Below are positions 1 to 9,451 of a DNA stretch of 64,000 nucleotides, one piece after another; within the stretch, counting starts at the first letter, position 1, and every line of letters begins with the position of its first letter. The notes under the pieces were generated by a model, which made no database searches, was not told where the DNA came from, and was given only the letters and a program-made list of their open reading frames with translations. The translations under genes and the position numbers were made by a program. Source of the DNA: Enterovibrio qingdaonensis (GTDB lineage: Bacteria; Pseudomonadota; Gammaproteobacteria; Enterobacterales; Vibrionaceae); NCBI RefSeq assembly GCF_028683135.1, contig NZ_JAJUBB010000001.1, positions 594,964-658,963 on the forward strand. The letters are read 5' to 3'.

Positions 1-1172
1 GTGACAGACTGTTTGTATTCAAACCCAGCGATTGCAGGCGTAGCTGAAGAGATATCGGTGGTTGGCGTCACATACACATCGACCGTACCCGCGGACACAG
101 AGCCATGTACCAAAGACAGTTTTGCTTCTGTCGCGACTTTCCTTCTGTCTTCTTCAACGGCTAACAATTCAATATCGAATGCATCGCTGTTATCAACGGA
201 GCCTAACGCAATGGCATTGTAGAAAACACCCTTGTCGATACTCACTGCTTTGTTTTGTATAACAGGTTGGTTATTACTCTGCACTGAAACTGTGACCGTT
301 TGTTCTCCCTCAGGCAATATCACAAAATCAGTTTCATTAAGATAGACAAGACCCGTCACCGCAGGCGTCGCTGAGTTATTCAACGTCACGTTCACAGCAG
401 GTGCATCTGCCACTGCATGCACGACACGCACGTCACCACCCGTTCCTTGGTCAAGGATGACAGATGCGCCTGTCCCTGATGCGGCAAGTAACGCAACGGG
501 AGCACGACTGTTGCCAGCATATACATTGGGAATAGCAACAAATAGAGAGTCTGAGCCGGATGCTAATGTTGCAGTTCCACTGTCATAGACCACCGTTTGC
601 GAACCTGCTGGAGTAATACGGATTTGATAGTCACCAGCAGGCACAGAAATTTGGTCACTAAATTGGCGGTAGCTGAGCGTAGAAGCTGGGTTGACAAGTG
701 ACCCTCCGGGCGCAGTGACATAGACATCCACCTTGGGCGCGGCAGGTGTACCATGCAACACCTGAACGCGGGCATATCCACTTGCAACCGGTTCATCGGC
801 GTTTTCTAAGACCACAATTTCTAGCGTGCTGTCCGCGACACTGCCAACAGCAACCGCGGAATAGTTTTTCTCTGCCCCTAATGTATAGTTCTCCTGCAAT
901 ACCGTGGATGTTTTATTCTCTGGAAGCACCGCGTTGACGTCGACCGCATAAGATTGTGCGTTGACTGTCGCGAAGCCACTGCTTTTTCCGTAATCTAGCC
1001 CACTAACAAGCTCAGTGCCGTTTGCTGCCACATTCACTTTCGGCGCATCCGAGCCTGCGTGAATCACTCTCAATTTCGCCTGTGTGTGCGGAGTATTGCT
1101 ACTTTCTCCGCCGCCACATCCGACTAAAGCTAAACCCAAAACCACCAGCACCGTTGAATACAATTTCTTCAT
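1..1172 (-). CDS. DUF4397-repeat lipoprotein, 3' end outside the window
   Basis: An open frame runs from an ATG at 1172 to the window edge, so 390 residues are visible and the C-terminus is missing. The first 22 residues are a lipoprotein signal ending in the lipobox LVGC followed by glycines and serines, so the protein should be lipid-anchored. Four DUF4397-type beta repeats follow, each opening with a short strand such as VIHAGSDAP, VLHGTPAAP, VVHAVADAP or LVHGSVSAG and then a V-x-V strand. DUF4397 proteins are surface or periplasmic proteins of unknown function, so no activity is assigned. The gene is monocistronic at its 5' end, with a 400-base gap to its divergent neighbour. The family call is firm; the role is unknown. 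Confidence 0.85.
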   Translation of the reverse strand, partial: MKKLYSTVLVVLGLALVGCGGGESSNTPHTQAKLRVIHAGSDAPKVNVAANGTELVSGLDYGKSSGFATVNAQSYAVDVNAVLPENKTSTVLQENYTLGAEKNYSAVAVGSVADSTLEIVVLENADEPVASGYARVQVLHGTPAAPKVDVYVTAPGGSLVNPASTLSYRQFSDQISVPAGDYQIRITPAGSQTVVYDSGTATLASGSDSLFVAIPNVYAGNSRAPVALLAASGTGASVILDQGTGGDVRVVHAVADAPAVNVTLNNSATPAVTGLVYLNETDFVILPEGEQTVTVSVQSNNQPVIQNKAVSIDKGVFYNAIALGSVDNSDAFDIELLAVEEDRRKVATEAKLSLVHGSVSAGTVDVYVTPTTDISSATPAIAGFEYKQSV

Positions 1173-1576
1173 GTCAATTACCTCTTTTTGTTTAACAGAG
1201 GCTTGAAAGTACCGGCGTCAACTGAAGTTCGATCATGGGGTAAATAACGGGAAACAATCTGGTATTTTTTTAGTCAAATGTTTATTCAAGGACATAGTTA
1301 CGGGCCGAGTGATCTTTTCAGTTTATTAACCCTTCATTGTATCTCTCTGATTAATCGCTGTTTCCTCAGGAACTATAAAGATAACGATGAAAAAACGTCC
1401 GAAATAGACCGTATATGTCATGAAACGTTAATATTGACTTTTCTTGAATTTGAGAGGCTAACTGCAAAAAAAGTCATTGAAATCTGTGAGTAATACGCCA
1501 ATTCCCCATATACGCACTGTACATAATTCCGTCATACGAATTTAATTGCATAAATCTCATTTTTAGGGAGTTCGCG
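1173..1576. other. intergenic region with divergent promoters
   Basis: This AT-rich stretch separates the DUF4397 lipoprotein from the divergent kinase-like gene. A 71-codon open frame at 1278-1493 has no ribosome binding site, no recognisable domain and low-complexity hydrophobic content, so I do not call it. AGGGAG at about 1566-1571 is the ribosome binding site of the following gene. I see no hairpin or repeat. Confidence 0.5.
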
Positions 1577-2167
1577 ATGTTGCCACAGATAATTCTTCTC
1601 AATGGCACAGGTAGCGCAGGAAAAACGAGTCTTGCAAAAGAACTGATTGAAATGCTTAACGTTCAGTATTTGAACTTCAGCATTGATAGTGTGCTTTATT
1701 CACTCCCAAACTCTGATCTTCAAAAAATGCAGGAAGGTAAAGCGATCACTCGTGAAGGTTACCACTATCCAACGCTCGTCGAAGGCTATCATCAAGCTGC
1801 CAAAGGCCTTGCCAATGCGGGTTGTAACCTCATCTTGGACAACGCCTGGAGTACTGATAAAGAAAAGCTAGATATCCTAAATACACTCAAAGACTTTGAG
1901 GTATGTCTAGTCGGCGTTAAGTGCCACCTTCTTGTCGCTGCACTCAGGGAGAAAGAACGCGGTGACAGAGCACTTGGGTTAGCAGAAAGTGAGTACAATC
2001 TCGTCCATCAAAACCTTCGTTATGACATTGAGATAGATACCACTCAGCTAACCCCCACTGCAGTTGCTAAACAACTACTGACTTATTTAAAAGGCCAGCC
2101 ATCTTTAACCGGTGCAAAAGAGAGCCACGCTATACTCAATGTTCTCTCTCGGGCAACTGTCGCCTAA
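1577..2167 (+). CDS. chloramphenicol phosphotransferase-like P-loop kinase
   Basis: This 196-aa protein has the layout of the CPT family, small P-loop kinases whose founding member O-phosphorylates chloramphenicol. The Walker A loop GTGSAGKTS lies at residues 10-18. An aspartate at residue 37 sits where the family places its catalytic base. An arginine-rich lid, REKERGDR, lies at 124-131 and matches the family signature. The start is supported by AGGGAG seven bases upstream. Most chromosomal CPT-like proteins have unknown substrates, so resistance should not be assumed. The 3' end overlaps the convergent protease gene by 32 bases. Confidence 0.85.
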   Translation: MLPQIILLNGTGSAGKTSLAKELIEMLNVQYLNFSIDSVLYSLPNSDLQKMQEGKAITREGYHYPTLVEGYHQAAKGLANAGCNLILDNAWSTDKEKLDILNTLKDFEVCLVGVKCHLLVAALREKERGDRALGLAESEYNLVHQNLRYDIEIDTTQLTPTAVAKQLLTYLKGQPSLTGAKESHAILNVLSRATVA

Positions 2168-4787
2168 TCCATCGGTTTGCACTGAAAGGTAGCATGAGCA
2201 GAAGAAGATAAAACATGCTGCCGCCTCCGCCACCAGAGGCTGTTGCTTCGTCAGATGACGAGGAACTGTTCATCGATAACGTCGCACCTTCAAACGCCTG
2301 AGCACCGTATATCATCACGTAGTAAACACCTTCTGATAAGTTCGTCAGAGAACACGCTTCTTGATTAGACGACGAGATAGAGCGACAGTCATATATGGCA
2401 GTCGTTGGAGCTTGCCCTGCCCTCACATACAAGTCTGCGTCTCCTAGCCCTCCAGACAGCACGATAGTGATGTTATCGCTATTGAGCGGTGCGGCCGACA
2501 AGGTAGATACATTTCCGCTAGAGAGAACGCCAGCACTCGTCACTGTAAATGAATAATAGATCGCCTCTCCCGCATTTCCTTGTAGGTTAGAGGCGGGTGT
2601 TGAAGGGTCAATTGGATCCGCGCGGTCTTCTGGTTGCTGGCTATCTTCCGGCTCCAAAGACAGCGTGATTGAAGTATTTGAAAAAGACGAATAACCATGG
2701 AGCATGACATAAAATACGTCGCCCGGAGAACCCGATGCTGTGCAGGTTTCTTCATTGCCCCAATAATACGGGCGGCAATCATATTCTGTTAGAGTTGGGG
2801 TGGCCCCTTTTCTGATATACAAATCAGCATCACCGGTGCCGCCTGATAACGCGACACGGAGATTTTTACCACTGTCTGGAATTGCAAAACGGTAAAACAG
2901 TGTGTCACCTCTTGCTCCAGATAAACCCGAGACTGTCTGCCCAACACTAATCTCTTGTGGCGGAGCTTCAACAAGGTCCATCTGTATGGTTGCGCCGCTA
3001 TAATCAGACTCTGCAATCAGCAGCACATTGTATTCTCCGCTGCCTTGGAAGGTCACATCACAATATTCGTCGTTGTTGTTTCCGGTCGACGCGCAGTCGT
3101 AGTCTGACGTTGTCGGCCAGCCATTAAATTTCAGATATAAGTCAGCATTTCCTGTGCCACCAGAAAGCGTGATGCTTGCTGAGTCTGTATTCGCAGGCAG
3201 TCCAAAATAAAAATACGATTCATTTGTCGCGCTATCACTGAGGTTCGAAACCGGAACCCCACTCGTCAGCTCTGTCGCATCGAGGCAAGCGTAAACCCCA
3301 ACCTGACTGAACGCGTTTATCACGTCTGTTGTGTTATAACCCAAGTCACCCGCAGCCTGAACAACGCCGCACCCGCCGTCATCAAAGTTGGAGTCTGCCT
3401 GCCAATATAATTTGTTCGCGAAGGCGAAAGACTCAAAGGCTTTTTTGACATCCCACCCTGCAGTATTCGCCAGTAAGTAGAAGGCGCGATTGAACACGCC
3501 ACTCGAATAGTGGACATCCATTCCACTGTAGTACTGACTAGCATGATTTATTGAGATGCCATCATCGGAAGGCGTCTCAAAGTAGCGCAATGCACCGCTA
3601 TTTTTGTAAATATCTCGACCGACCTGCCAATCAACCGAGCCTTTCCAGTAAAACTCAGCCGCTTCACCCGCAATATCAGAAAACGCTTCGTTAATGCCGC
3701 CGGACATCCCTGAATAAATAAGATCCGAGTTTTGGTCGGTAAACCCATGGCTCACTTCGTGCGCGGAAACATTCACATCCACCAAGGGATAGAAACGGCT
3801 GTACCCATCACCAAACGTCATTGAGGAACCATTCCAGAACGCGTTTTCATAGTTGCTGCCGTAATGCACACGCATGACGAGTTGGAAAGAAAGCGGAGAA
3901 AGATCCAGCCAATCCTTGTACATATCAAACACAAGCTGGCCAAAGAAGTGGGCATCATTCAGCGGAGAATATGCACCATTAATGGTTTTGAACGTGTTTG
4001 TATTACTGCTGTCGCTGCAACCATAAGAAAACGCTGTCGACCCCGACGTCCCGTGGGCCAAATTGACTGTTTTAACATTGGCGGTTTCTAACGTACATGT
4101 TGACCCTGTTTTGTCTATGGTGAACGCAGAATAGTCGGTCCCATAGTTGTATTGACCTGTCTTTTCGTTGCCTCCGGGTCCACGACCCAAATCCTCAATA
4201 TTTGTTAAACCTTCCCAGATTTTTAAAATCTCACCGGTTTTCGCATCCACCAGCGCGTGAGGCCGAGTAGGTTTTTTAGACGGTAGGAAAAAGCTAACTT
4301 CATAAACCAACTTTGCTTCACCGTTAACATCCAGCCAAACATATAGCGTGCTTTCCTCATTCTCCGGTTCAACAATATCTGCAATTGGCACACCAAAGTG
4401 ATACTGAGCTTTAAGGCGTTGTAGTGCTCCTTGCGTACTGATCGAGGGAGAAATAGAAGGAACAACACTGCTCAATCCAACCACTCGCTTGCCATAAACC
4501 TCTTTGATTTGGCCATTCGTGGTGCTTGAAACGGCAAAGCCCTTACGCACCGGCACGCCATCATAGAATTGTCGATACTTAGTTTTCACTTTGCCATTAG
4601 GGAGAGACACCGTTTCGACAGGAACAAAGCCGTTGACCTTGCTGTTTGAGCTTAACGCTGCCCTTACGGGAGATTGAGACAGAATCGATGCATCATTGAA
4701 GGGCTCTACATCTACTGCATGTACCTGATTTATTATTACTACTGACGCAAACATGACTCCGATGCTCGCTTTACCAAGGCTTCCCAT
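2136..4787 (-). CDS. secreted M4 zinc metalloprotease, vibriolysin-like, with PPC domains and GlyGly-CTERM tail
   Basis: This is an 883-aa preproprotein. A signal peptide (residues 1-24, ending VHA) is followed by FTP and PepSY propeptide domains up to about residue 200. The M4 catalytic domain (about 205-505) has the zinc site HEVSH at 343-347, the third ligand Glu367 in GGINEAFSD and the catalytic His426 in DVHYSSG. Three pre-peptidase C-terminal (PPC) beta domains follow at about 515-605, 620-715 and 735-850. The last ~30 residues are a glycine run, a hydrophobic helix and a basic tail, which is the GlyGly-CTERM signal recognised by rhombosortase. The expected route is Sec, propeptide cleavage, type II secretion and cell-surface retention. 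The sorting protease gene is not in this window. Confidence 0.93.
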   Translation of the reverse strand: MGSLGKASIGVMFASVVIINQVHAVDVEPFNDASILSQSPVRAALSSNSKVNGFVPVETVSLPNGKVKTKYRQFYDGVPVRKGFAVSSTTNGQIKEVYGKRVVGLSSVVPSISPSISTQGALQRLKAQYHFGVPIADIVEPENEESTLYVWLDVNGEAKLVYEVSFFLPSKKPTRPHALVDAKTGEILKIWEGLTNIEDLGRGPGGNEKTGQYNYGTDYSAFTIDKTGSTCTLETANVKTVNLAHGTSGSTAFSYGCSDSSNTNTFKTINGAYSPLNDAHFFGQLVFDMYKDWLDLSPLSFQLVMRVHYGSNYENAFWNGSSMTFGDGYSRFYPLVDVNVSAHEVSHGFTDQNSDLIYSGMSGGINEAFSDIAGEAAEFYWKGSVDWQVGRDIYKNSGALRYFETPSDDGISINHASQYYSGMDVHYSSGVFNRAFYLLANTAGWDVKKAFESFAFANKLYWQADSNFDDGGCGVVQAAGDLGYNTTDVINAFSQVGVYACLDATELTSGVPVSNLSDSATNESYFYFGLPANTDSASITLSGGTGNADLYLKFNGWPTTSDYDCASTGNNNDEYCDVTFQGSGEYNVLLIAESDYSGATIQMDLVEAPPQEISVGQTVSGLSGARGDTLFYRFAIPDSGKNLRVALSGGTGDADLYIRKGATPTLTEYDCRPYYWGNEETCTASGSPGDVFYVMLHGYSSFSNTSITLSLEPEDSQQPEDRADPIDPSTPASNLQGNAGEAIYYSFTVTSAGVLSSGNVSTLSAAPLNSDNITIVLSGGLGDADLYVRAGQAPTTAIYDCRSISSSNQEACSLTNLSEGVYYVMIYGAQAFEGATLSMNSSSSSDEATASGGGGGSMFYLLLLMLPFSANRWIRRQLPEREH

Positions 4788-5240
4788 GCCCCCTCCTAAT
4801 CACTCTTACTACGCATTAATGAAACTCCTGTCTCATTTATAAAAGCGTGGCAGTAGTTATAGAATTGTTAAAGTGACCATGGTTTTTTTTCGAGATTATG
4901 ACTCACAAAAGAGAAGCCCATCATCTTACGAATGTAAGCACACTGGATATTCATTTCTACACTAACGACTTTTAGAGCAAAGTGTCCCGCTCGCTTACAA
5001 AGGACCCAGCGAAAAGAAATATGCCTTATGAATGAATGCGTTCAAAACACACTAAAGAATCAATGTGTGGGCTATTGTTTTACTAATTACGTTCTTTTCG
5101 CCTTGCGAGACGCAACGTTAAACTTTACTGTACTTAGCATATTATCTATGCGTTATGGTGATGTTTAGGCATTTAGACCTATCACTTCATTTTTGTAACC
5201 ATGAACAACTAAGTTTTCCAAAAGCAAACAGGATTGAGTA
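4788..5240. other. intergenic region, divergent promoters
   Basis: This region lies between the divergent protease and MscS-type genes. It contains A/T tracts but no open frame with a ribosome binding site and no clear inverted repeat. Both promoters should lie here, but I could not assign -35/-10 boxes with confidence. Confidence 0.4.
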
Positions 5241-6143
5241 GTGGAGCATCTTGGACCAATCATCGTGTTCTTTAGCGAACACAAATTTCTTTTCACCCTT
5301 GTCGTTCTCTCAATATTCTGGGTAATTCGACGGATATTGATCAAATGGATATGGGGCGACGCCAACTTCCTCAGTGAAGATCAGCGTAAGTGGATTTCCA
5401 GAACCAAAAACGGCACCTTTACCCTTTTTCTCATTGTCCTTTTTATACTCTGGCGCTCTGAAGTCAACGAATTTGCATTGTCATTAACCGCAATTGCAGT
5501 AGCTGTCGTCGTCGCATCCAAAGAAATCATCCTTTGCTTTACAGGCTCCATTCAGCGCGCAAGTTCGCGTTCATTTCAAATTGGGGAGTGGATTGAGGTC
5601 GGTAATCTTTGTGGTGAGGTGATCGAACACAATCTTATGGCGACCAAGATCCAAGAAATCGATCTGCACCATGGTACTTATGCGTATACAGGGAAAACAG
5701 TGACGTTTCCAAACAGCCTGTTTTTTACAACCCCCGTGAAAAATCTCAATTTCATGAAGCGTTACGTCTATCATGAGTTTCACATTACGGTCAAAGAAAC
5801 CGCTAATCTCTATCCCTTGGTACCTAGCTTACTTGCGAGAATCGATGACCACTGTGAAGACTTCTACGAGGTGGCAACACGCTATAACCATGTGATAGAG
5901 CGCCATGCTGGTGTCGATCTTCCGGGTGCAGATCCGCATATTCATGTTACTTCAACCAGCTTGGGGGACCCCCAAGTCCACGTGCGTTTATTCTGCCCAA
6001 CAGAGCGAGCAACCGATCTGGAACAGCTAATCCGCGAGGATTTCATGACCCTATACTGTGAGCGTATATTGAAACAAGATCCCATCGCCATCGCCGATGA
6101 CGACCTCCTATCTGAATTGGAATCTAAAGCGCTACACTGCTGA
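5241..6143 (+). CDS. small-conductance mechanosensitive channel (MscS family)
   Basis: This 300-aa membrane protein has hydrophobic helices at about residues 15-32, 57-72 and 76-97. The third is alanine/valine rich and stands in the position of the MscS pore helix TM3. The beta domain that follows, with F-Q-I-G-(D/E)-W-I-E at about 113-120 and FPNS at about 156-159, matches the MscS core family. Channels of this family open on membrane tension and release solutes during hypo-osmotic shock. The start is GTG, with AGGA about seven bases upstream. A stem-loop lies just downstream, so the gene appears to be transcribed alone. The family call is strong; the specific paralogue is not assigned. Confidence 0.88.
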   Translation: MEHLGPIIVFFSEHKFLFTLVVLSIFWVIRRILIKWIWGDANFLSEDQRKWISRTKNGTFTLFLIVLFILWRSEVNEFALSLTAIAVAVVVASKEIILCFTGSIQRASSRSFQIGEWIEVGNLCGEVIEHNLMATKIQEIDLHHGTYAYTGKTVTFPNSLFFTTPVKNLNFMKRYVYHEFHITVKETANLYPLVPSLLARIDDHCEDFYEVATRYNHVIERHAGVDLPGADPHIHVTSTSLGDPQVHVRLFCPTERATDLEQLIREDFMTLYCERILKQDPIAIADDDLLSELESKALHC

Positions 6144-6159
6144 TATGCGCCTTCATGCA

Positions 6160-6191
6160 AAGGGTGTCTGATTTCAATGACACCCTCTTTA
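6160..6191 (+). terminator. probable terminator after the MscS-family gene
   Basis: An 8-bp perfect stem, AGGGTGTC with GACACCCT, encloses a 10-nt loop and is followed by CTTT. The T-run is short, so termination may be partial. Confidence 0.55.
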
Positions 6192-6370
6192 AAACACCGC
6201 CTACATTTCTTAACGCAACAACCTCCTCAAAGTAAAAATTTCATCTTCCACTTTCATAAAAGTACTTTTCTTTACCGTTTTCGTTCACCTTTGCCTTTTT
6301 TTGTACTTTCATTGTTGCATGAATGTTAACGAAAAGCCGTTACACATCATCCGACAGTGAGGAATTAATA

Positions 6371-7687
6371 ATGTTGTCAAAAAGGAAAACGCTTACAGCT
6401 CTTGCTACTTGGTGCACTGCACTATCACTGCCTACCTTTGCCGCGACGGAACTAACCATTGCAACGGTAAATAATGGTCACATGATCGAAATGCAAAAGC
6501 TGAGTGAAGAGTTCGAAAAGCAGAACCCTGATATCAAGTTAAATTGGGTAACGCTGGAAGAAGGCGTACTTCGTCAGCGTGTTACCACTGACATCGCGAC
6601 CAAAGGTGGTCAATTTGATGTCATGACAATCGGAATGTACGAAACCCCGATTTGGGGCGAGAAAGGTTGGTTGAAAGAAGTTGAGACTGACGAAGCGTAT
6701 GACGTTGATGACCTCCTTCCGGCGATGCGAGCTGGCCTTTCTTATGACGACAAACTTTACGCCGTCCCTTTTTACGGTGAGAGTTCAATGGTGATGTACC
6801 GTAAAGACTTGGTGGATAAAGCAGGAATGACGGTACCAGACCGCGCAACGTGGGGACATATTCGTGATGTTGCCGCTGCCATTCACGACCCAGATAACGG
6901 GGTATATGGCATTTGTTTACGCGGAAAGCCAGGCTGGGGTGACAACGCAGCCTACATCACCACAATGGCAAACTCATTTGGTGCGCGTTGGTTTGATGAA
7001 GATTGGAAACCTCAGCTAAACACGCCAGAGTGGCAACACGCAGTAAGCTTCTATGTAGACCTTTTGAAAAACTACGGCCCTCCAGGCTCTAGCTCGAATA
7101 GCTTTAACGAAATTCTCGCTCTGTTCAACGAAGGGAAATGCGGCATGTGGATTGATGCCACGATTGCAGCATCGTTCATCTCTGATCCTAATCAAAGTAA
7201 AGTGGCTGATAAAGTAGCCTTCGCACAAGCCCCCGTCGCCGTGACTGATCGTGGAGCTAACTGGCTTTGGGCATGGGCACTAGCGGTACCTGCTGCAACC
7301 AAAAACGCAGAAGAAGCTCAAAAATTCATTACTTGGGCAACATCGAAGGATTACATCAATCTCGTTGCCAAAGAAAATGGCTGGGCGAATGTACCGACGG
7401 GCACCCGTCAATCAACTTATGACAATCCAAACTTCCAAGAAGCCGCTGTTTTTGCTGAAGCAGAATTGGCAGCGATCAACTCCGCTGACCCAGCAAACAG
7501 CACCTTGAAGCCAACCCCTTATGTGGGTGTTCAGTTCGCAGCTATCCCTGAGTTCCAAGCAATTGGTATCGCGGCTGGACAGCAATTTACATCGGCACTT
7601 GCAGGGAAGGTTTCGGTGGAAGATGCACTGAAAAACGCCAACAAGTCTGCTGACCGAGAAATGCGCAAATCAGGCTACTACAAGTAA
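6371..7687 (+). CDS. polyol (sorbitol/mannitol-type) ABC transporter, periplasmic binding protein
   Basis: This 438-aa precursor begins with a signal peptide (MLSKRK..., ending about ATFAA) and continues as a family-1 extracellular solute-binding protein. It has the early FDVMTIGMYETPIWGEKGWL segment shared with the SmoE/MtlE polyol binding proteins. I chose the ATG at 6371 because TGAGGAATT precedes it; an in-frame start 48 bases upstream would put a polar tail before the signal peptide. It is the first gene of a six-gene operon with two permeases, an ATPase and two polyol dehydrogenases. The substrate is inferred from those enzymes as a hexitol, probably sorbitol and/or mannitol; pentitols are possible. 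Confidence 0.88.
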   Translation: MLSKRKTLTALATWCTALSLPTFAATELTIATVNNGHMIEMQKLSEEFEKQNPDIKLNWVTLEEGVLRQRVTTDIATKGGQFDVMTIGMYETPIWGEKGWLKEVETDEAYDVDDLLPAMRAGLSYDDKLYAVPFYGESSMVMYRKDLVDKAGMTVPDRATWGHIRDVAAAIHDPDNGVYGICLRGKPGWGDNAAYITTMANSFGARWFDEDWKPQLNTPEWQHAVSFYVDLLKNYGPPGSSSNSFNEILALFNEGKCGMWIDATIAASFISDPNQSKVADKVAFAQAPVAVTDRGANWLWAWALAVPAATKNAEEAQKFITWATSKDYINLVAKENGWANVPTGTRQSTYDNPNFQEAAVFAEAELAAINSADPANSTLKPTPYVGVQFAAIPEFQAIGIAAGQQFTSALAGKVSVEDALKNANKSADREMRKSGYYK

Positions 7688-7697
7688 CCATCTCATT

Positions 7698-7719
7698 GCC
7701 GGGCGGCTTTCTGCCCGGC
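7698..7719 (+). promoter_or_regulatory. GC-rich intercistronic hairpin after the binding-protein gene
   Basis: A perfect 7-bp stem, GCCGGGC with GCCCGGC, encloses an 8-nt loop between the binding-protein stop and the first permease. It has no T-run. Hairpins in this position in other binding-protein operons protect the upstream mRNA and keep the binding protein in excess over the membrane subunits. That role is inferred here. Confidence 0.55.
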
Positions 7720-7748
7720 CTCTCACTCAGCTTTACTGGTAATTACTA

Positions 7749-8609
7749 ATGCAAAAATGGTTGCCTCGGCTGTTGGTTGCTCCCTCCTTTGTCAGCTTGC
7801 TGCTCTGGATGATCGTCCCGCTTTCTATGACGATCTATTTTTCAACCATCAGATATAACTTACTTTATCCCGGAGACAACGAGTTCATTGGCTCGATGAA
7901 CTTCGAATTTTTCTACACGGACGAAGCTTTCTGGCCCGCTATCTTCAACACGCTGACATTGGTTGGGATGGTTTTGGTCGTGACAGTCATTGGTGCGCTC
8001 ATCATTGCTATCGCCTTAGACAAACCTTTTTTTGGTCGCGGTGTTGCTCGTGTCTTACTGATTTCTCCTTTTTTCATCATGCCAACCGTCAACGCACTAA
8101 TTTGGAAGAACATGATGATGCACCCCGTTTACGGTGTACTTGCTGCGCTCTGGGAAAGTGTCGGGCTAGAGCCTATTGACTGGCTCGCCCAATTCCCGCT
8201 GGGTTCAATCATTGCCATGATCAGTTGGCAATGGATGCCCTTTGCGCTGCTGATTTTTATCACGTCTTTGCAATCGATGGACCACGAACAAAAAGAAGCC
8301 GCATTGCTCGATGGTGCCACCGGATGGCAGGTTTTTCGTTATCTCACCTTGCCACACCTCGCAAGGCCTATTGCCGTTGTCATGATGATAGAAACCATTT
8401 TTATGCTTTCTATCTTTGCCGAAATATTCGTGACGACAGGTGGTGGCCCGGGTTATGAATCCACCAACCTTGCCTTCCTCATATTCGGGCAAGCGTTGAT
8501 GCAATTTGATGTCGGCGTAGCATCAGCTGGCGGTTTGATTGCGGTCATTCTGGCCAATATCGTGGCGTTTTTCCTGATCCGCGCGATCGGCAAAAACTTA
8601 GTGACTTAG
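7749..8609 (+). CDS. polyol ABC transporter permease (SmoF/MtlF-like)
   Basis: This 286-aa inner-membrane protein has about six transmembrane helices and belongs to the MalF/UgpA-type permeases. The cytoplasmic EAA loop, which contacts the ATPase, is visible as EAALLDGATGWQVFRYLTLP at about residues 182-201. It lies 61 bases after the binding-protein gene, across a hairpin, and 8 bases before the second permease. It would form the heterodimeric channel with the next gene product. The transporter family is certain; the substrate is inferred from the operon. Confidence 0.92.
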   Translation: MQKWLPRLLVAPSFVSLLLWMIVPLSMTIYFSTIRYNLLYPGDNEFIGSMNFEFFYTDEAFWPAIFNTLTLVGMVLVVTVIGALIIAIALDKPFFGRGVARVLLISPFFIMPTVNALIWKNMMMHPVYGVLAALWESVGLEPIDWLAQFPLGSIIAMISWQWMPFALLIFITSLQSMDHEQKEAALLDGATGWQVFRYLTLPHLARPIAVVMMIETIFMLSIFAEIFVTTGGGPGYESTNLAFLIFGQALMQFDVGVASAGGLIAVILANIVAFFLIRAIGKNLVT

Positions 8610-8617
8610 GGGGCGTT

Positions 8618-9451
8618 ATGGCTAAAAACGTATCACTCATTGACCAAACTGGATGGCTTCGCCCCATCATATGCTGGGCGTTAGCACTTCTGGTGTTCTT
8701 TCCGATCCTTATGATGTTGATCACCGCATTCAAAACCGAACAACAAGCCATTGAAATACCACCGAGCTTCATTTTTGAACCGACGGTAGAGAATTTTGGT
8801 TTGGTTCAGGAGCGAAGTGATTATCTAAAGTTTGCAATTAATTCGGTTATCACGGCATTTGGATCTACCATTCTGGCCTTGATCATAGCGATCCCAGCTG
8901 CGTATTCCATGGCGTTTTATCCGAAAAAGCACACCAAAGACATGCTGCTTTGGATGCTATCGACAAAAATGTTGCCGGCCGTTGGCGTATTGGTGCCGAT
9001 TTACATTTTGTGCCAGAAAGCGGGCTTACTCGATACCACATTGGCACTCACCATCATCTACACCTTGGTTAACCTGCCGATTGTAGTTTGGATGCTGTTT
9101 TCTTACTTCAAGGACATCCCAAGAGACATTCTTGAAGCCGTCAGACTTGATGGCGCCGACACACTAGGCGAAATTCGCCATGTGCTTCTGCCACTATCTT
9201 TAGGTGGAATTGCCTCCACGGCATTGCTTTCCATTGTGTTGAGTTGGAACGAAGCGTTCTGGTCGATCAATTTAACCTCCGCAAATGCAGGCACACTGGC
9301 CACCATGATCTCCACCTATTCAAGTCCTGAAGGGCTGTTCTGGGCGAAGCTATCTGCCGCATCTACACTGGCCTGTGCGCCGATCGTCATTCTCGGTTGG
9401 TTCTGTCAGAAACAACTGGTTCAAGGATTAACCTTTGGGGCTGTCAAATGA
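8618..9451 (+). CDS. polyol ABC transporter permease (SmoG/MtlG-like)
   Basis: This 277-aa inner-membrane protein is a MalG/UgpE-type permease with about six helices and an EAA loop, EAVRLDGADTLGEIRHVLLP, at about residues 168-187. It is the second channel subunit. Its TGA stop overlaps the ATG of the ATPase gene in an ATGA junction, which implies translational coupling. GGGGGCG before the ATG acts as the ribosome binding site. Confidence 0.92.
   Translation: MAKNVSLIDQTGWLRPIICWALALLVFFPILMMLITAFKTEQQAIEIPPSFIFEPTVENFGLVQERSDYLKFAINSVITAFGSTILALIIAIPAAYSMAFYPKKHTKDMLLWMLSTKMLPAVGVLVPIYILCQKAGLLDTTLALTIIYTLVNLPIVVWMLFSYFKDIPRDILEAVRLDGADTLGEIRHVLLPLSLGGIASTALLSIVLSWNEAFWSINLTSANAGTLATMISTYSSPEGLFWAKLSAASTLACAPIVILGWFCQKQLVQGLTFGAVK

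Noticed and set aside
1278..1493. 71-codon open frame in the first intergenic region
   Set aside because: No ribosome binding site, no recognisable domain, and low-complexity hydrophobic content.
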